Part shown: one piece after another, positions 24,936-33,879 of the stretch
Layout of the letters: the number at the start of each line of letters is the position of its first letter
Numbering within the stretch: position 1 is the stretch's first letter
Assembly: GCF_964340835.1 (NCBI RefSeq)
Contig: NZ_OZ204251.1
Length of the DNA: 64,000 nt
DNA from: Bombilactobacillus bombi
GTDB lineage: Bacteria; Bacillota; Bacilli; Lactobacillales; Lactobacillaceae
Reading direction: 5' to 3' (one strand)
Program-made: the position numbers and the translations under genes
The notes under the pieces: model-generated
Told to the model about the DNA's origin: nothing
What the model saw: only the letters and a program-made list of their open reading frames with translations
The model's database searches: none

Positions 24936-25778
24936 TTATTTCCATAAGAATTTGATTAAAATTCGATCTACTTGTTGATTTTCATGGAGTCGACTATGTT
25001 GTCCGTTATGACCGACAATTTTTTGTTCTTGATATGACAAAGCTCGCTCACTAACTAAATAGCGTAAAGATTGCGCGGAAGCATTAGTAACATCGCCATC
25101 AGAATTGGTACCATCATTCTTATCCCCGATGATATTCAACACAGCTACTTGTTTGTTGGGGTATTTGTGACGTAAACCTAATAAAGTTCGATAATTATCA
25201 TCCATTCGATTAGGTTTGCCGTTACTTGCTAATTGAGTCTGATGAGGACGATCATTGCTCCCAATAATACCATCAAAATGGCCTGCAATATCAACTTGCT
25301 TGCGTAACTTAGGCAAGGTTTGATCATGGGCGTTGTCTAATAAATAATAGGCAATTGCCATATTTCCCATAGAATGTCCTACAAGATTGATACTTTTAAT
25401 ATGATAAACCTGTTGCAACTTTTTAACTACTTGTTTTAACCAGCGTCCATCTTGATGATAGTTAACATTTTTATTATCTGCAAAACCAACTTCTACAATT
25501 GGATTTTTAGCATGGGCTGGGATTTGACCTACCAGTTTAACCTTGCCTTGAGGACTCACAATTGCCTGTGTCACACTATTAGTAACTCCAGCCTTTTTGG
25601 CTGCATTGGTCATCTGGTGCTCTGCATTAACGCTGCTTCCCCAACCATGTAGAAATAAAGTTGGAGTTGCCTTTACAGGAGCAACTTTTTGACTAGCATT
25701 AACGTAATGATAGCCCCACAAGCCACCACCAGCTAATAATATTAATATAATGATGGAAAAACCTAATTTTTTATTCAA
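24936..25778 (-). CDS. Alpha/beta hydrolase (DUF915 type), membrane-anchored
   Basis: 280 residues. An N-terminal hydrophobic segment (LGFSIIILILLAGGGLWGY) serves as anchor or signal. The hydrolase domain has the oxyanion motif LFLHGWGSS, the nucleophile elbow GHSMGN (about Ser139), an acidic residue in GDKNDGTNSDG, and the catalytic His in VGHNGQHSRLHEN. This matches the DUF915 group of extracytoplasmic serine hydrolases. Substrate unknown; esterase or lipase activity is expected. It follows the patB gene by ten bases, so it may be the third gene of that operon. Confidence 0.85.
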   Translation of the reverse strand: MNKKLGFSIIILILLAGGGLWGYHYVNASQKVAPVKATPTLFLHGWGSSVNAEHQMTNAAKKAGVTNSVTQAIVSPQGKVKLVGQIPAHAKNPIVEVGFADNKNVNYHQDGRWLKQVVKKLQQVYHIKSINLVGHSMGNMAIAYYLLDNAHDQTLPKLRKQVDIAGHFDGIIGSNDRPHQTQLASNGKPNRMDDNYRTLLGLRHKYPNKQVAVLNIIGDKNDGTNSDGDVTNASAQSLRYLVSERALSYQEQKIVGHNGQHSRLHENQQVDRILIKFLWK

Positions 25779-25788
25779 TGTTGTTTCC

Positions 25789-26949
25789 TCACTTTTGAAT
25801 CAATTTGATGCCTTGAACTAACTTTTGCAAACCTGTCTGTAAAATTTCAGGCGGGCAAGCTATATTCATGCGCAAAAAATGATCACCATTTCCGCGATAA
25901 ATATTTCCCGGAGATAATAATAAACCTTCTAATTCTTGTAATTGGGTTGCTAATTGATCAGCTGGAATTTTTAAAGCTGAACAATCAAGCCACAATAGAT
26001 AAGTCGCCCCACCACTAATTAGTTTAATTGCAGGTAAATTTTGTTGTAGATACCAATCCACTAATTGGTAATTTTGCTGTAATTGCTGCTTTAAAGCACT
26101 TAACCATTTTTGTCCCTTTGTATATGCGGCAATGGAACCGGGGATTGCCACGAGATTAGGTTCTGCTAATTCGTCATTATTTAATCCTCGATTGATTTGT
26201 GCACGCACAAATTGATTAGGAACAATAACTGTAGCTGCATGCAAAGCTGCCAAATTGAAAGTTTTACTTGGTGAAACCAGCGCTACTGTCTGTTGCAATA
26301 AATCCATTGGTAGTGAGCAAATGGGAGTATAATCATGATCACCTATCGTTAAATCACCATGAATTTCATCACTCACCAGCACTACTTGATATTGTTTGCA
26401 TAGACGACTCAGTTTGCTGAGTTGTGATTTTGTCCAAATTTGTCCACTAGGATTTTGTGGATTACACAATAACATCATCGTTGTTAATGGCTGAGCTAAT
26501 TGTTGTTCTAATTGTTCCCAATTAATCTGATAACTGCCATCTTGATAAAGCAAATCATTTGTTAATGTATGCCGACCATTATTTTCAATAGAATGATAAA
26601 AGATATTATAAACGGGTGGCTGAACTACAATATTATCCCCAGCATGGCTCATCCTTCGGACTATGGAAGAAATTGCCGGGACCACTCCAGTAGCAAACAA
26701 CATCCACTCAGTTTGCAACGTACACTGATGTACTTGTTGATACCAAAGTTTAACTGCTTGATAATATTCCAGCGGAACATTTTCATAACCAAAAATGCCA
26801 GTAGCTACTTTTTCTTGTAGGGCAGTAATGATTTCGGGGGCGGTTTGAAAATCCATATCCGCTAAATTCATAGGTAATTCTTGTTTTTGAACATCCCATT
26901 TAACAGAATTGGAATTGCGCCGATTATTTACTGTTTGAAAATCGTACAT
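25789..26949 (-). CDS. patB: MalY/PatB family PLP-dependent C-S lyase
   Basis: 386 residues, a full-length fold type I aminotransferase-like enzyme. The N-terminal NLADMDFQTAPEI is typical of the MalY/PatB group. The PLP Lys lies in SPSKTFNLAALHAA, with DEIHGDL upstream and the phosphate-binding Arg near FLRMNIACP. The family cleaves cystathionine or cysteine beta C-S bonds to pyruvate, ammonia and a thiol. Between a DUF3737 gene (eight bases upstream) and a hydrolase gene (ten bases downstream), it is the middle gene of an operon behind a MerR-type promoter. Confidence 0.88.
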   Translation of the reverse strand: MYDFQTVNNRRNSNSVKWDVQKQELPMNLADMDFQTAPEIITALQEKVATGIFGYENVPLEYYQAVKLWYQQVHQCTLQTEWMLFATGVVPAISSIVRRMSHAGDNIVVQPPVYNIFYHSIENNGRHTLTNDLLYQDGSYQINWEQLEQQLAQPLTTMMLLCNPQNPSGQIWTKSQLSKLSRLCKQYQVVLVSDEIHGDLTIGDHDYTPICSLPMDLLQQTVALVSPSKTFNLAALHAATVIVPNQFVRAQINRGLNNDELAEPNLVAIPGSIAAYTKGQKWLSALKQQLQQNYQLVDWYLQQNLPAIKLISGGATYLLWLDCSALKIPADQLATQLQELEGLLLSPGNIYRGNGDHFLRMNIACPPEILQTGLQKLVQGIKLIQK

Positions 26950-26957
26950 ACTAACTC

Positions 26958-27797
26958 CTATTCATTTTGAATAATTTTAGTTTGAGTTGGATCTAACTTC
27001 GGATCGTCTTGAATAATCTCACCAATATGATGAGCCTGAATTACACCGCTAATTGGATTTTTAACACTAATAATGTCAGAGTTAATTTCGGCTTGAATAT
27101 CTGAACAATACTCAAAAGCCAAATCCGTTTGCAATAATTGGCAATTTTTCATGGTTAAGTGTTTGATATAACATAATCCTTGGTTACTCTCAATTACACA
27201 ATTAATTAAAGTGAGATTTTCTGTATTCCAACCCAGATATTCCCCATTAATTGTACAATCAGTAAGTGTAACATTTTGACAATTCCAAAAAGCATCTTTA
27301 GACACAAAGACACAGTGCTGTGCTTCAATATTTTGAGCGCCATCAAAGGCGTAATTGCCAGTCAATTGTAAATGATCTAGTTTAATATTACGGCTATTCA
27401 TACCAAAATAATCACCATTAGCTTGAACATTTTTCAGATCAATTTGATCACAATTCCAGAAAGTTTCACTAGCATCTGCAAAATAATCATTTTCCAATTG
27501 AACATTGCGGCAACGCCGAAAAAGCTTGGGTGCCTGCAAAGTACTATTAGTAACTTTAATATCATTCGTATACCAAATACCAGAGCGAGCCATTGTTTCT
27601 AAAATAGAATGATCTAATTGAACATCTTGACAATACCAAAGCGGATATTTCCATTTAAAAATTGTATCCGTGATTTGCAAATGTTGGCTCTCCTTTAATG
27701 GAGATTCACCCATTCCAAAAGTAACATGTTTAATAGCTGCCTGATTAGTGGCAAATAAAGAGCGTTCACCTGTATAAAACTTTTCTTGATAAATCAT
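26958..27797 (-). CDS. DUF3737 family beta-helix protein
   Basis: 279 residues built of short repeats with Asn, Cys and aromatic ladders (FWNCDQIDLKNVQANGDYFG; AFWNCQNVTLTDCTINGEYLG), as expected for a right-handed beta-helix. The N-terminus YQEKFYTGERSLFAT is the DUF3737 signature. No signal peptide, so cytoplasmic. Its function is unknown; in lactobacilli it commonly accompanies a PatB-like C-S lyase, as here. It is the first gene after the MerR-type promoter at 27840-27870. Confidence 0.85.
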   Translation of the reverse strand: MIYQEKFYTGERSLFATNQAAIKHVTFGMGESPLKESQHLQITDTIFKWKYPLWYCQDVQLDHSILETMARSGIWYTNDIKVTNSTLQAPKLFRRCRNVQLENDYFADASETFWNCDQIDLKNVQANGDYFGMNSRNIKLDHLQLTGNYAFDGAQNIEAQHCVFVSKDAFWNCQNVTLTDCTINGEYLGWNTENLTLINCVIESNQGLCYIKHLTMKNCQLLQTDLAFEYCSDIQAEINSDIISVKNPISGVIQAHHIGEIIQDDPKLDPTQTKIIQNE

Positions 27798-27839
27798 TAT
27801 CGCTGCTCCTTTCGTATAAGCAATTAAAAAGTTGTCCCT

Positions 27840-27870
27840 AATCTATCACTTATAGCCAACTATAAGTCAA
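27840..27870 (-). promoter_or_regulatory. MerR-type promoter with 19-bp spacer and central dyad
   Basis: -35 TTGACT (27865-27870) and -10 TAGATT (27840-27845) are 19 bp apart, as in MerR-regulated promoters. The spacer contains the dyad ACTTATAG-N4-CTATAAGT (27848-27867). The regulator gene is not in this window. Drives DUF3737-patB and perhaps the hydrolase. Confidence 0.75.
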
Positions 27871-27994
27871 GGAGATTGTTCAAATTGACAAATTAAGCAA
27901 GTTATTCACTATTTATCACCAAATGGTTTAGGAGTGCCTTTGCCTATTGTCTAATATTTATAATTAATGGTTCAATATGCTTTTTGTGCATAGT

Positions 27995-29941
27995 TCAAAG
28001 AGAATTTTGGAGTTCATAAGTAATAATTGCCTGATAGCTACCAGATTGGGGGATGGTTTGGGGTTGAATATTCAAAATAATGCCCGCTTGGGGTGGATAA
28101 GACCATGTATATTTGCTTTGTGCAGCTTGGCTTTGTTGTTGATGCAAAATCACTGGCTGCTGTTGATTAAAAATTTGGCCTTGATATCTAAACGTGTCTA
28201 ATATTTGATGCTGAGAATTATCAGTTTGTACTAAAGGTGAAGCAAAAGCTAGTAACTGCCAACTAGGCTCTTTTTCGCGTTCTACTCGAGTATCCCAAAC
28301 TTCAAAACACTGATCAGTTGCCGTGTAATAAGAGTGCTCGCTAGTAGGAATAATTTGACGTCCAAAATCTAATTGCGGCGGTACTGTTGCTAAAGTTAAA
28401 TAACCTAAAGGCTTACTAGTCCAAACATAAGTTTGCGCAAAAGCATTGCTATTTTGATATTGAGACCAAATTTCATCATTTGTTAAATGTGGTCCTAAAG
28501 GCTGCAAGGGCAGCCCTTGAGCCACTGCTTGCCATAACGGTCCTTCACTTTCAAAGTTAGGATGGCTCGGAATAACTTGTTGAATGGGTACCGCACCTAT
28601 CCCAGGATTATTAGGAAAACGCGTTTGGGCACCTAAGGTTAATTGCCAAAGACTATTCGTATTCATCAGCATCTTATCGGTATTTTGTACTTGCCGCATA
28701 TCCCAAGTACTTAAATCTAGAGTTTGCAATTGCGGCATAATATCAAACATTTTCAGCATATTAGTTGCCTTACTAGTATTAAAATTGCTGACGTTGAGCG
28801 TTTGTAATTGTGAACAGAGCGAAAACATCTCTGAAAAATTTTCTACATTGGCAGTTTGAAATGTGGACACATCTAATTGCGTCAAACTAGCATTATCATA
28901 GAACATGTTGCTCATATCTGTGGCTTGTGAAGTATCTAAATTTTCTAAACCAAAATAGCGTTTTACTTCTGTTAATCCAAAAAACAAAGCTCGTAAAGAA
29001 CCTTTAATTTTGACTTTGGGTTTAATTACAACTGTTTGAATGGCTTGATGATGCTGTGCTTGCCATGGCCAATAATTATTATCTGTGGCAGTACTTTCTA
29101 ATTCTTTTTGATATAAAGTTAGGGTATGGGTTTGGGAATTGAAATTCCACCAAGCCTGATCCCACACAAAAGTTCTTGAGTCACGCTGAGCGCTTGGATC
29201 ATATAATTTGTAAATATTAGCTGCTGTGCGCCACTTGCCTTGGGGATTTTCCGGTTGCCCGGTACCGACTTCTTGCCATCTGGAAGTATGATTATAATTG
29301 TCACCAATTGGAAGGCGGCGATCATCACCGGGAGCGGGCGGTAATAATGGATCTTTCGTAAAAACTATTTGGGCTCCTAAAGTTAGTTGCCATAAGTTAG
29401 TCATATTGCGAAACATCCCCCCTGTATCGGATGTTTCAGGAATAGCCAAATTAGCTAAATTTAAACGAGTAATTGCTTGACAATTATCAAACATAAACGT
29501 CATGTCGACGACTTTTTTAGTATCGAAGCTGTTGATATCAATAGTCTGCAAGTGGGTATCATCTTTAAATAATCCACCTAAGTCTGTTACCTCAGCTGTA
29601 TCTAAGTTTTCTAAACCTTCGATTTTTTCTAATTTGGGCATATAAGCGAACATTTCATGGAGTGATTTTTGAGCTGTAACCTCAGGCTCGATAATAATCT
29701 TTGTAATTTGAGCAGCTTGATTATGCCACGGCCAATCTTTTTCTTTTTGAGCATCTAAATTTATTTGACAAGAATGAATCGTTAAAACGTGATTTTTATC
29801 AATCTCCCACCAAGAATTATCTTGTGCAAGTTGAGATTTTAATGAAGTGCTGTTAGAACTTGCCTGAATGCAACTGGTTGGGCCAAACAAACAACCCCAA
29901 GTCACCATTAATCCATAAAACACTATCGTCCAATTTTTCAT
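27995..29941 (-). CDS. BspA-repeat (DUF285) surface protein with WxL-like C-terminus
   Basis: 648 residues. Signal peptide about 1-27. Two copies of a module of about 200 residues follow, each starting with W-x-x-(aromatic)-D..TLTIHS or TLTLYQ, then BspA-type leucine-rich repeats (FDNCQAITRLNLANL; MFYDNASLTQLDVSTF; MFSLCSQLQTLNVSNF) and the linker LWQLTLGAQ. The last 140 residues look like a WxL domain: LDFGRQIIP, YYTATDQCFEVWDTR, SWQLLAFASP, and a terminal YQAIITYEL; the second Trp motif is altered (YTWSY). WxL domains attach to peptidoglycan, so this is a non-covalently held adhesin-like protein. No other WxL or DUF916 gene is near, unlike the usual WxL clusters. Confidence 0.78.
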   Translation of the reverse strand: MKNWTIVFYGLMVTWGCLFGPTSCIQASSNSTSLKSQLAQDNSWWEIDKNHVLTIHSCQINLDAQKEKDWPWHNQAAQITKIIIEPEVTAQKSLHEMFAYMPKLEKIEGLENLDTAEVTDLGGLFKDDTHLQTIDINSFDTKKVVDMTFMFDNCQAITRLNLANLAIPETSDTGGMFRNMTNLWQLTLGAQIVFTKDPLLPPAPGDDRRLPIGDNYNHTSRWQEVGTGQPENPQGKWRTAANIYKLYDPSAQRDSRTFVWDQAWWNFNSQTHTLTLYQKELESTATDNNYWPWQAQHHQAIQTVVIKPKVKIKGSLRALFFGLTEVKRYFGLENLDTSQATDMSNMFYDNASLTQLDVSTFQTANVENFSEMFSLCSQLQTLNVSNFNTSKATNMLKMFDIMPQLQTLDLSTWDMRQVQNTDKMLMNTNSLWQLTLGAQTRFPNNPGIGAVPIQQVIPSHPNFESEGPLWQAVAQGLPLQPLGPHLTNDEIWSQYQNSNAFAQTYVWTSKPLGYLTLATVPPQLDFGRQIIPTSEHSYYTATDQCFEVWDTRVEREKEPSWQLLAFASPLVQTDNSQHQILDTFRYQGQIFNQQQPVILHQQQSQAAQSKYTWSYPPQAGIILNIQPQTIPQSGSYQAIITYELQNSL

Positions 29942-30168
29942 TTGTTGGTCTCCCTCAGTGATATTTATTTATCAATAATTAATTACCCAAATAATTAATT
30001 ATTCTTTGGTCAATTACACATGCTGGAGGATAATTATTCATAACTTTGGCGCTAAATGGGCAAATGCGTTAGACTAGTACTATAACTTTTGTGGTAGCTA
30101 TCACTATTAGCTAATCAAATTTGAGTTATTTGTTATATTAGTACTCCAATTATTAAGGAGGTTTTTGT

Positions 30169-31368
30169 TTGGAGAAACAAGCAAAGGTTGAGGTGCATAA
30201 TTTAACCAAAATATTTGGTGCTCATAGATCTGAAGCACTCAAATTATTACAACAAGGTGCATCGAAGGCCGATATTTTAAAAAAGACTGGTGCAACTGTT
30301 GGTGTCAATCGTGCGAATTTTTCAGTTAATGCCGGAGAAATTTTTGTTATTATGGGACTTTCCGGAAGCGGTAAATCCACTTTAGTGCGGATGTTAAATC
30401 GTTTGATTAATCCGACCCGCGGTGAAGTTTATATTGAGGGCGAAGATATTATGAAGCTCAATAAAAAGCAATTACGCCAATTACGGCAGCAAAAATTGAG
30501 CATGGTTTTTCAAAACTTTGCCCTATTTCCAAATATGACGGTCTTGCAAAATGCGGGTTATGGTTTAGAAGTTCAAGGTGTCGATTTAGAGAAGAGAAAC
30601 CAAAAGGCCCATGAAGCCTTAGAATTAGTCCATTTACATGGTTATGATGATCAGTATCCCGATCAGTTGTCCGGAGGGATGCAACAGCGCGTGGGGTTAG
30701 CTCGGGCGCTCGCTAATGATGCCCAAATTTTATTGATGGATGAAGCTTTTTCAGCACTAGATCCCCTTAATCGTAAGGATATGCAAGATCAATTACTAGA
30801 AATTCAAGAAAAAATGCACAAAACGATTATTTTTATCAGTCATGATTTAAATGAAGCTTTGCGTATTGGTGATCATATTCTGATTATGCATGATGGAACT
30901 ATTGATCAAATTGGCGATCCCGAGAACATCTTGACCAATCCTGCCAATGACTATGTTGAACGCTTTATTGAAGATGTTGACCGGACAAAGGCTTTAACAG
31001 TTAAAAGTGTTATGACTAAAGCCAACACTGTTAATATTAAAAAATCTGGTCCACGAGTAGCCTTGCGGCAAATGCGGGCTAATGACATTTCTTCAATTTA
31101 TGTAGTTGATGATGATCATCGTTTTGTTGGTTTTGTGGATTCTGACGACGTGGCTGCCTTAATCAGAAAAGGCAGCAAGGATTTGCGTTCAGTGATGAAG
31201 ACTGATGTTCCCACTACAGGACCGGATGTTTTGATTAATGATTTAATCGATAAGATTTCACGGACTCCGATTCCTTATGCCGTTTTAGATGAGCAACAAC
31301 ATTTATTAGGTATTATTTTACGGGGATCTGTGCTTGCAGCTATTGCTGGTGAGGAGGTTGAAAAATGA
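30169..31368 (+). CDS. opuAA: Glycine betaine ABC transporter, ATP-binding subunit with CBS pair
   Basis: 399 residues from a TTG start behind AAGGAGG. The N-terminal VEVHNLTKIFG and the long insert ALKLLQQGASKADILKKTG are typical of OpuAA/ProV. Walker A GLSGSGKST, signature LSGGMQQR, Walker B ILLMDEAFSALDP and the switch His (FISHDLNEA) are present. Two CBS domains (about 275-395) sense ionic strength in this family. It energises uptake of glycine betaine or related osmoprotectants. First gene of a three-gene operon, overlapping the permease gene by four bases. Confidence 0.93.
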   Translation: MEKQAKVEVHNLTKIFGAHRSEALKLLQQGASKADILKKTGATVGVNRANFSVNAGEIFVIMGLSGSGKSTLVRMLNRLINPTRGEVYIEGEDIMKLNKKQLRQLRQQKLSMVFQNFALFPNMTVLQNAGYGLEVQGVDLEKRNQKAHEALELVHLHGYDDQYPDQLSGGMQQRVGLARALANDAQILLMDEAFSALDPLNRKDMQDQLLEIQEKMHKTIIFISHDLNEALRIGDHILIMHDGTIDQIGDPENILTNPANDYVERFIEDVDRTKALTVKSVMTKANTVNIKKSGPRVALRQMRANDISSIYVVDDDHRFVGFVDSDDVAALIRKGSKDLRSVMKTDVPTTGPDVLINDLIDKISRTPIPYAVLDEQQHLLGIILRGSVLAAIAGEEVEK

Positions 31369-32222
31369 CATCATTAGTACAAATTCCCAAATTACCCTTA
31401 GCTAAATGGATTAATGATTTAGTTGATTGGCTCACACAATTTAGTGGTTTCTTTAATAGTATTACTAATTTTTTTCAAGGAATTATTAATGGTTTTCAAT
31501 GGGTTTTTGATTTATTACCTGTATGGCTTTTTATTATTATTATTTTGGCAATTACTTATTGGGAAAAGCGCAATACTAAAAAATGGGGCTTATTAACATT
31601 TGAATTATTAGGATTACTCTTAATTTGGAATCTAGGATTTTGGCATGATATGACTGAAACCTTAACCCTAGTGTTAACCTCAACGCTCATTGCCCTGATT
31701 GTTGGGGTACCATTAGGCATTTGGATGGCTAAAAAAACAACTGTCCAAGCTATTGTTAATCCTATTTTGGACTTTATGCAAACAATGCCAGCTTTTGTCT
31801 ACTTAATTCCGGCGGTTGCTTTCTTCGGTATCGGAATGGTTCCAGGAGTTTTGGCCTCGGTGATTTTTGCGACACCTCCAACGGTGCGAATGACTAACCT
31901 TGGTATTCGTCAAGTACCAGCTGACTTAGTTGAAGCGGCTGATGCTTATGGATCTAACGCTTGGCAAAAGTTATTTAAAGTGGAATTACCGCTAGCTCGT
32001 TCCACTATTATGGCGGGGATTAATCAAAGTTTAATGTTGGCACTTTCCATGGTAGTTATTGCTTCAATGATTGGTGCTCTCGGATTAGGAACGCAAGTTT
32101 ACTTTGCTGTTGGCCGTAATGACGCTGGTGCTGGTTTTGCCGCTGGATTAGCAGTAGTAATTTTGGCGATTATTTTGGACCGGATTACACAATCTTTAAC
32201 GCAAGATAAGCATGCTCATTAA
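31365..32222 (+). CDS. opuAB: Glycine betaine ABC transporter, permease subunit
   Basis: 285 residues. MetI-like permease with six or seven helices, an amphipathic N-terminal part, and the EAA loop (EAADAYGSNAWQKLFKVELPLA) that contacts the ATPase. In some lactic acid bacteria permease and binding protein are fused; here they are separate genes. AGGAGGTTG serves as ribosome site inside the upstream gene. Confidence 0.93.
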   Translation: MTSLVQIPKLPLAKWINDLVDWLTQFSGFFNSITNFFQGIINGFQWVFDLLPVWLFIIIILAITYWEKRNTKKWGLLTFELLGLLLIWNLGFWHDMTETLTLVLTSTLIALIVGVPLGIWMAKKTTVQAIVNPILDFMQTMPAFVYLIPAVAFFGIGMVPGVLASVIFATPPTVRMTNLGIRQVPADLVEAADAYGSNAWQKLFKVELPLARSTIMAGINQSLMLALSMVVIASMIGALGLGTQVYFAVGRNDAGAGFAAGLAVVILAIILDRITQSLTQDKHAH

Positions 32223-32233
32223 GGAGGCAGTCA

Positions 32234-33136
32234 ATGAAGAAAAAATTATTATTATGGTTGACTAGTCTGAGTTTAGTACTAATATTAGTAGGCTGCAATG
32301 GTGCTCAACTGCCTAAATATCAAAGTCATAAGTCCTTAGGTCCCCAAATCAATTACACAATTACCGGAATTGAAGCAGGTTCAGGTATTATGGGAAGAGC
32401 CGATCAAGCTTTGACAAGTTATCACTTGAAGTCCCAAAAATGGCAACTAATGACTAGTTCCACAGCGGCTATGATTAGTACGTTAGACAAAGCTACCAAA
32501 AACAAGCAACCAATCGTCGTCACGGCTTGGCAACCTCATTGGATGGTAGAAAAATATAATCTAAAATTTCTTAAAGATCCTAAGCACGTTTTTGGTAAAG
32601 GTGAAAGTATGCGGACCGTGGCCCGCTTAGGTTTAAAAAAAGATAATCCCGGCGTTTATCAATTTTTAAAAAATTTCCATTGGCAACTAGATGAAGCTGC
32701 TCCTTTAATGATGAAGATTAATAGTGGTGTAAAAACGGAAACGGCTGTCAAAGACTATATTAACCAGCATCCTCAACAAATTAAGGCTTGGCTGCAGAAT
32801 GTTCCTGCTGGCAACGGCAAAAAAGTCACCCTTGTTTATACGCCTTTTGACTATGAAGTGGCTGCAACTAACTTAGTGAAAAAAGTTTTGACTGATCATG
32901 GTTACAAAGTCGATATGCGCCAACTTGATGTGGGTATAATGTGGAGTGCCTTATCTTCCAAATCTGCTGATGCAACTGTCGTAGCTGAATTGCCTGTCAC
33001 ACAAGGTCTTTATGAAAAGAAATACCACAATAAGATTGATGTAGTTCGGAGTAATCTTCCAGGAGCTAAAACTGGTTTAGCTGTTCCTAAATATATGAAA
33101 AACATCAATACTATTGACGATTTAAAAAATAAATAA
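32234..33136 (+). CDS. opuAC: Glycine betaine-binding lipoprotein
   Basis: 300 residues. Lipobox LVGC (Cys about 21) makes it a membrane-anchored substrate-binding protein. The OpuAC-type domain follows, with Trp residues expected in the aromatic ligand box (VTAWQPHWMVEKYNLKFL; LQNVP; MWSALSSKSADATV). Binds betaine-like compatible solutes and passes them to the permease. AGGAGG lies eight bases from the ATG, 11 bases after opuAB. Confidence 0.92.
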   Translation: MKKKLLLWLTSLSLVLILVGCNGAQLPKYQSHKSLGPQINYTITGIEAGSGIMGRADQALTSYHLKSQKWQLMTSSTAAMISTLDKATKNKQPIVVTAWQPHWMVEKYNLKFLKDPKHVFGKGESMRTVARLGLKKDNPGVYQFLKNFHWQLDEAAPLMMKINSGVKTETAVKDYINQHPQQIKAWLQNVPAGNGKKVTLVYTPFDYEVAATNLVKKVLTDHGYKVDMRQLDVGIMWSALSSKSADATVVAELPVTQGLYEKKYHNKIDVVRSNLPGAKTGLAVPKYMKNINTIDDLKNK

Positions 33137-33175
33137 CAATCAATAACGAATTTTGAGATTTTTAATCGTTATAAT

Positions 33176-33205
33176 AGGGGAGCAAGATTTTTATCTTGCT
33201 CCCCT
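33176..33205. terminator. Strong hairpin between opuAC and the small membrane gene
   Basis: Perfect 13-bp stem AGGGGAGCAAGAT/ATCTTGCTCCCCT with loop TTTT. The T tail is poor on both strands, so termination efficiency is uncertain, but its place between convergent genes fits a terminator. Confidence 0.65.
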
Positions 33206-33214
33206 TACATAGTT

Positions 33215-33511
33215 TTAAGACCAGTAATTCCAATATTTACCTTGGGAATTTCCTTTTCGCCGTATACGATAATCTAAAACAACAAAACTCATAGAGCAGA
33301 TTATCATTAAGAAAAGCAAAATACTTACCAGCACTTCCCAAAATTGGACGTGAACTTTCAAAAAAACCAGCACTACTAAAATAATATCAACATCTAGTAA
33401 AATATCCGTTATCCGATTGGTAACTTGCATAGGCTTAGTGTATTTATTGGGGTAGTCGTTAATAATCTTATCAAAATTATTTCTTTTATGAGACGGAATT
33501 AACCAACGCAT
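33215..33511 (-). CDS. Small membrane protein, unknown function
   Basis: 98 residues from the ATG at 33511, which has GGAGTGGAAG upstream; a TTG five codons earlier is the alternative. A basic N-terminal half (about 1-40) is followed by two adjacent membrane helices (IILVVLVFLKVHVQFW and VLVSILLFLMIICSMSFVVL) and a basic tail (RIRRKGNSQ). Not recognised. Transcribed alone, convergent with opuAC. Confidence 0.6.
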   Translation of the reverse strand: MRWLIPSHKRNNFDKIINDYPNKYTKPMQVTNRITDILLDVDIILVVLVFLKVHVQFWEVLVSILLFLMIICSMSFVVLDYRIRRKGNSQGKYWNYWS

Positions 33512-33625
33512 CTGCTTCCACTCCAATCTTTTATTTTAGCTAGTCTAATTAAATTTTAATAATTATAATAAATCTTTCAAGTTATTACAACATATTTTTG
33601 CTGGCAATTTCTCAAAATTCAAGCA

Positions 33626-33655
33626 CAAAAATACTCCAACCATTAGGTTGGAGTT
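33626..33655 (-). terminator. Intrinsic terminator after 39-residue gene
   Basis: Stem ACTCCAACC/GGTTGGAGT with loop ATTA, T-tailed on the minus strand. Confidence 0.85.
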
Positions 33656-33665
33656 AAATTAGCAA

Positions 33666-33785
33666 TTAATTATCAATAGCGGCTAGTGCCTGCTGGATAG
33701 TTGCACCAGTTGCCTTACGTTTATTCTTAGGATTAACGACAATAAATAGTTGTTTTTGTGTGTCTAATTGTACTTGATATTTCAT
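33666..33785 (-). CDS. Small protein of 39 residues
   Basis: The frame reads MKYQVQLDTQKQLFIVVNPK, then a basic stretch and a short helix ending QQALAAIDN. A GGAGGA site lies seven bases from the ATG, and a good terminator follows ten bases after the stop, which together support a real gene. Strand-strand-helix is predicted by eye. Soluble, slightly basic, no signal. Family unknown; it lies alone between the small membrane gene and ecfT. Confidence 0.65.
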   Translation of the reverse strand: MKYQVQLDTQKQLFIVVNPKNKRKATGATIQQALAAIDN

Positions 33786-33879
33786 CTTGATTCCTCCATC
33801 CACTTTAATTCTCGAATGGTCTCAAGGTAGCGATGTAATCAATTATACGCATTATAGTTAACAAGTCAAGCTAAACATC

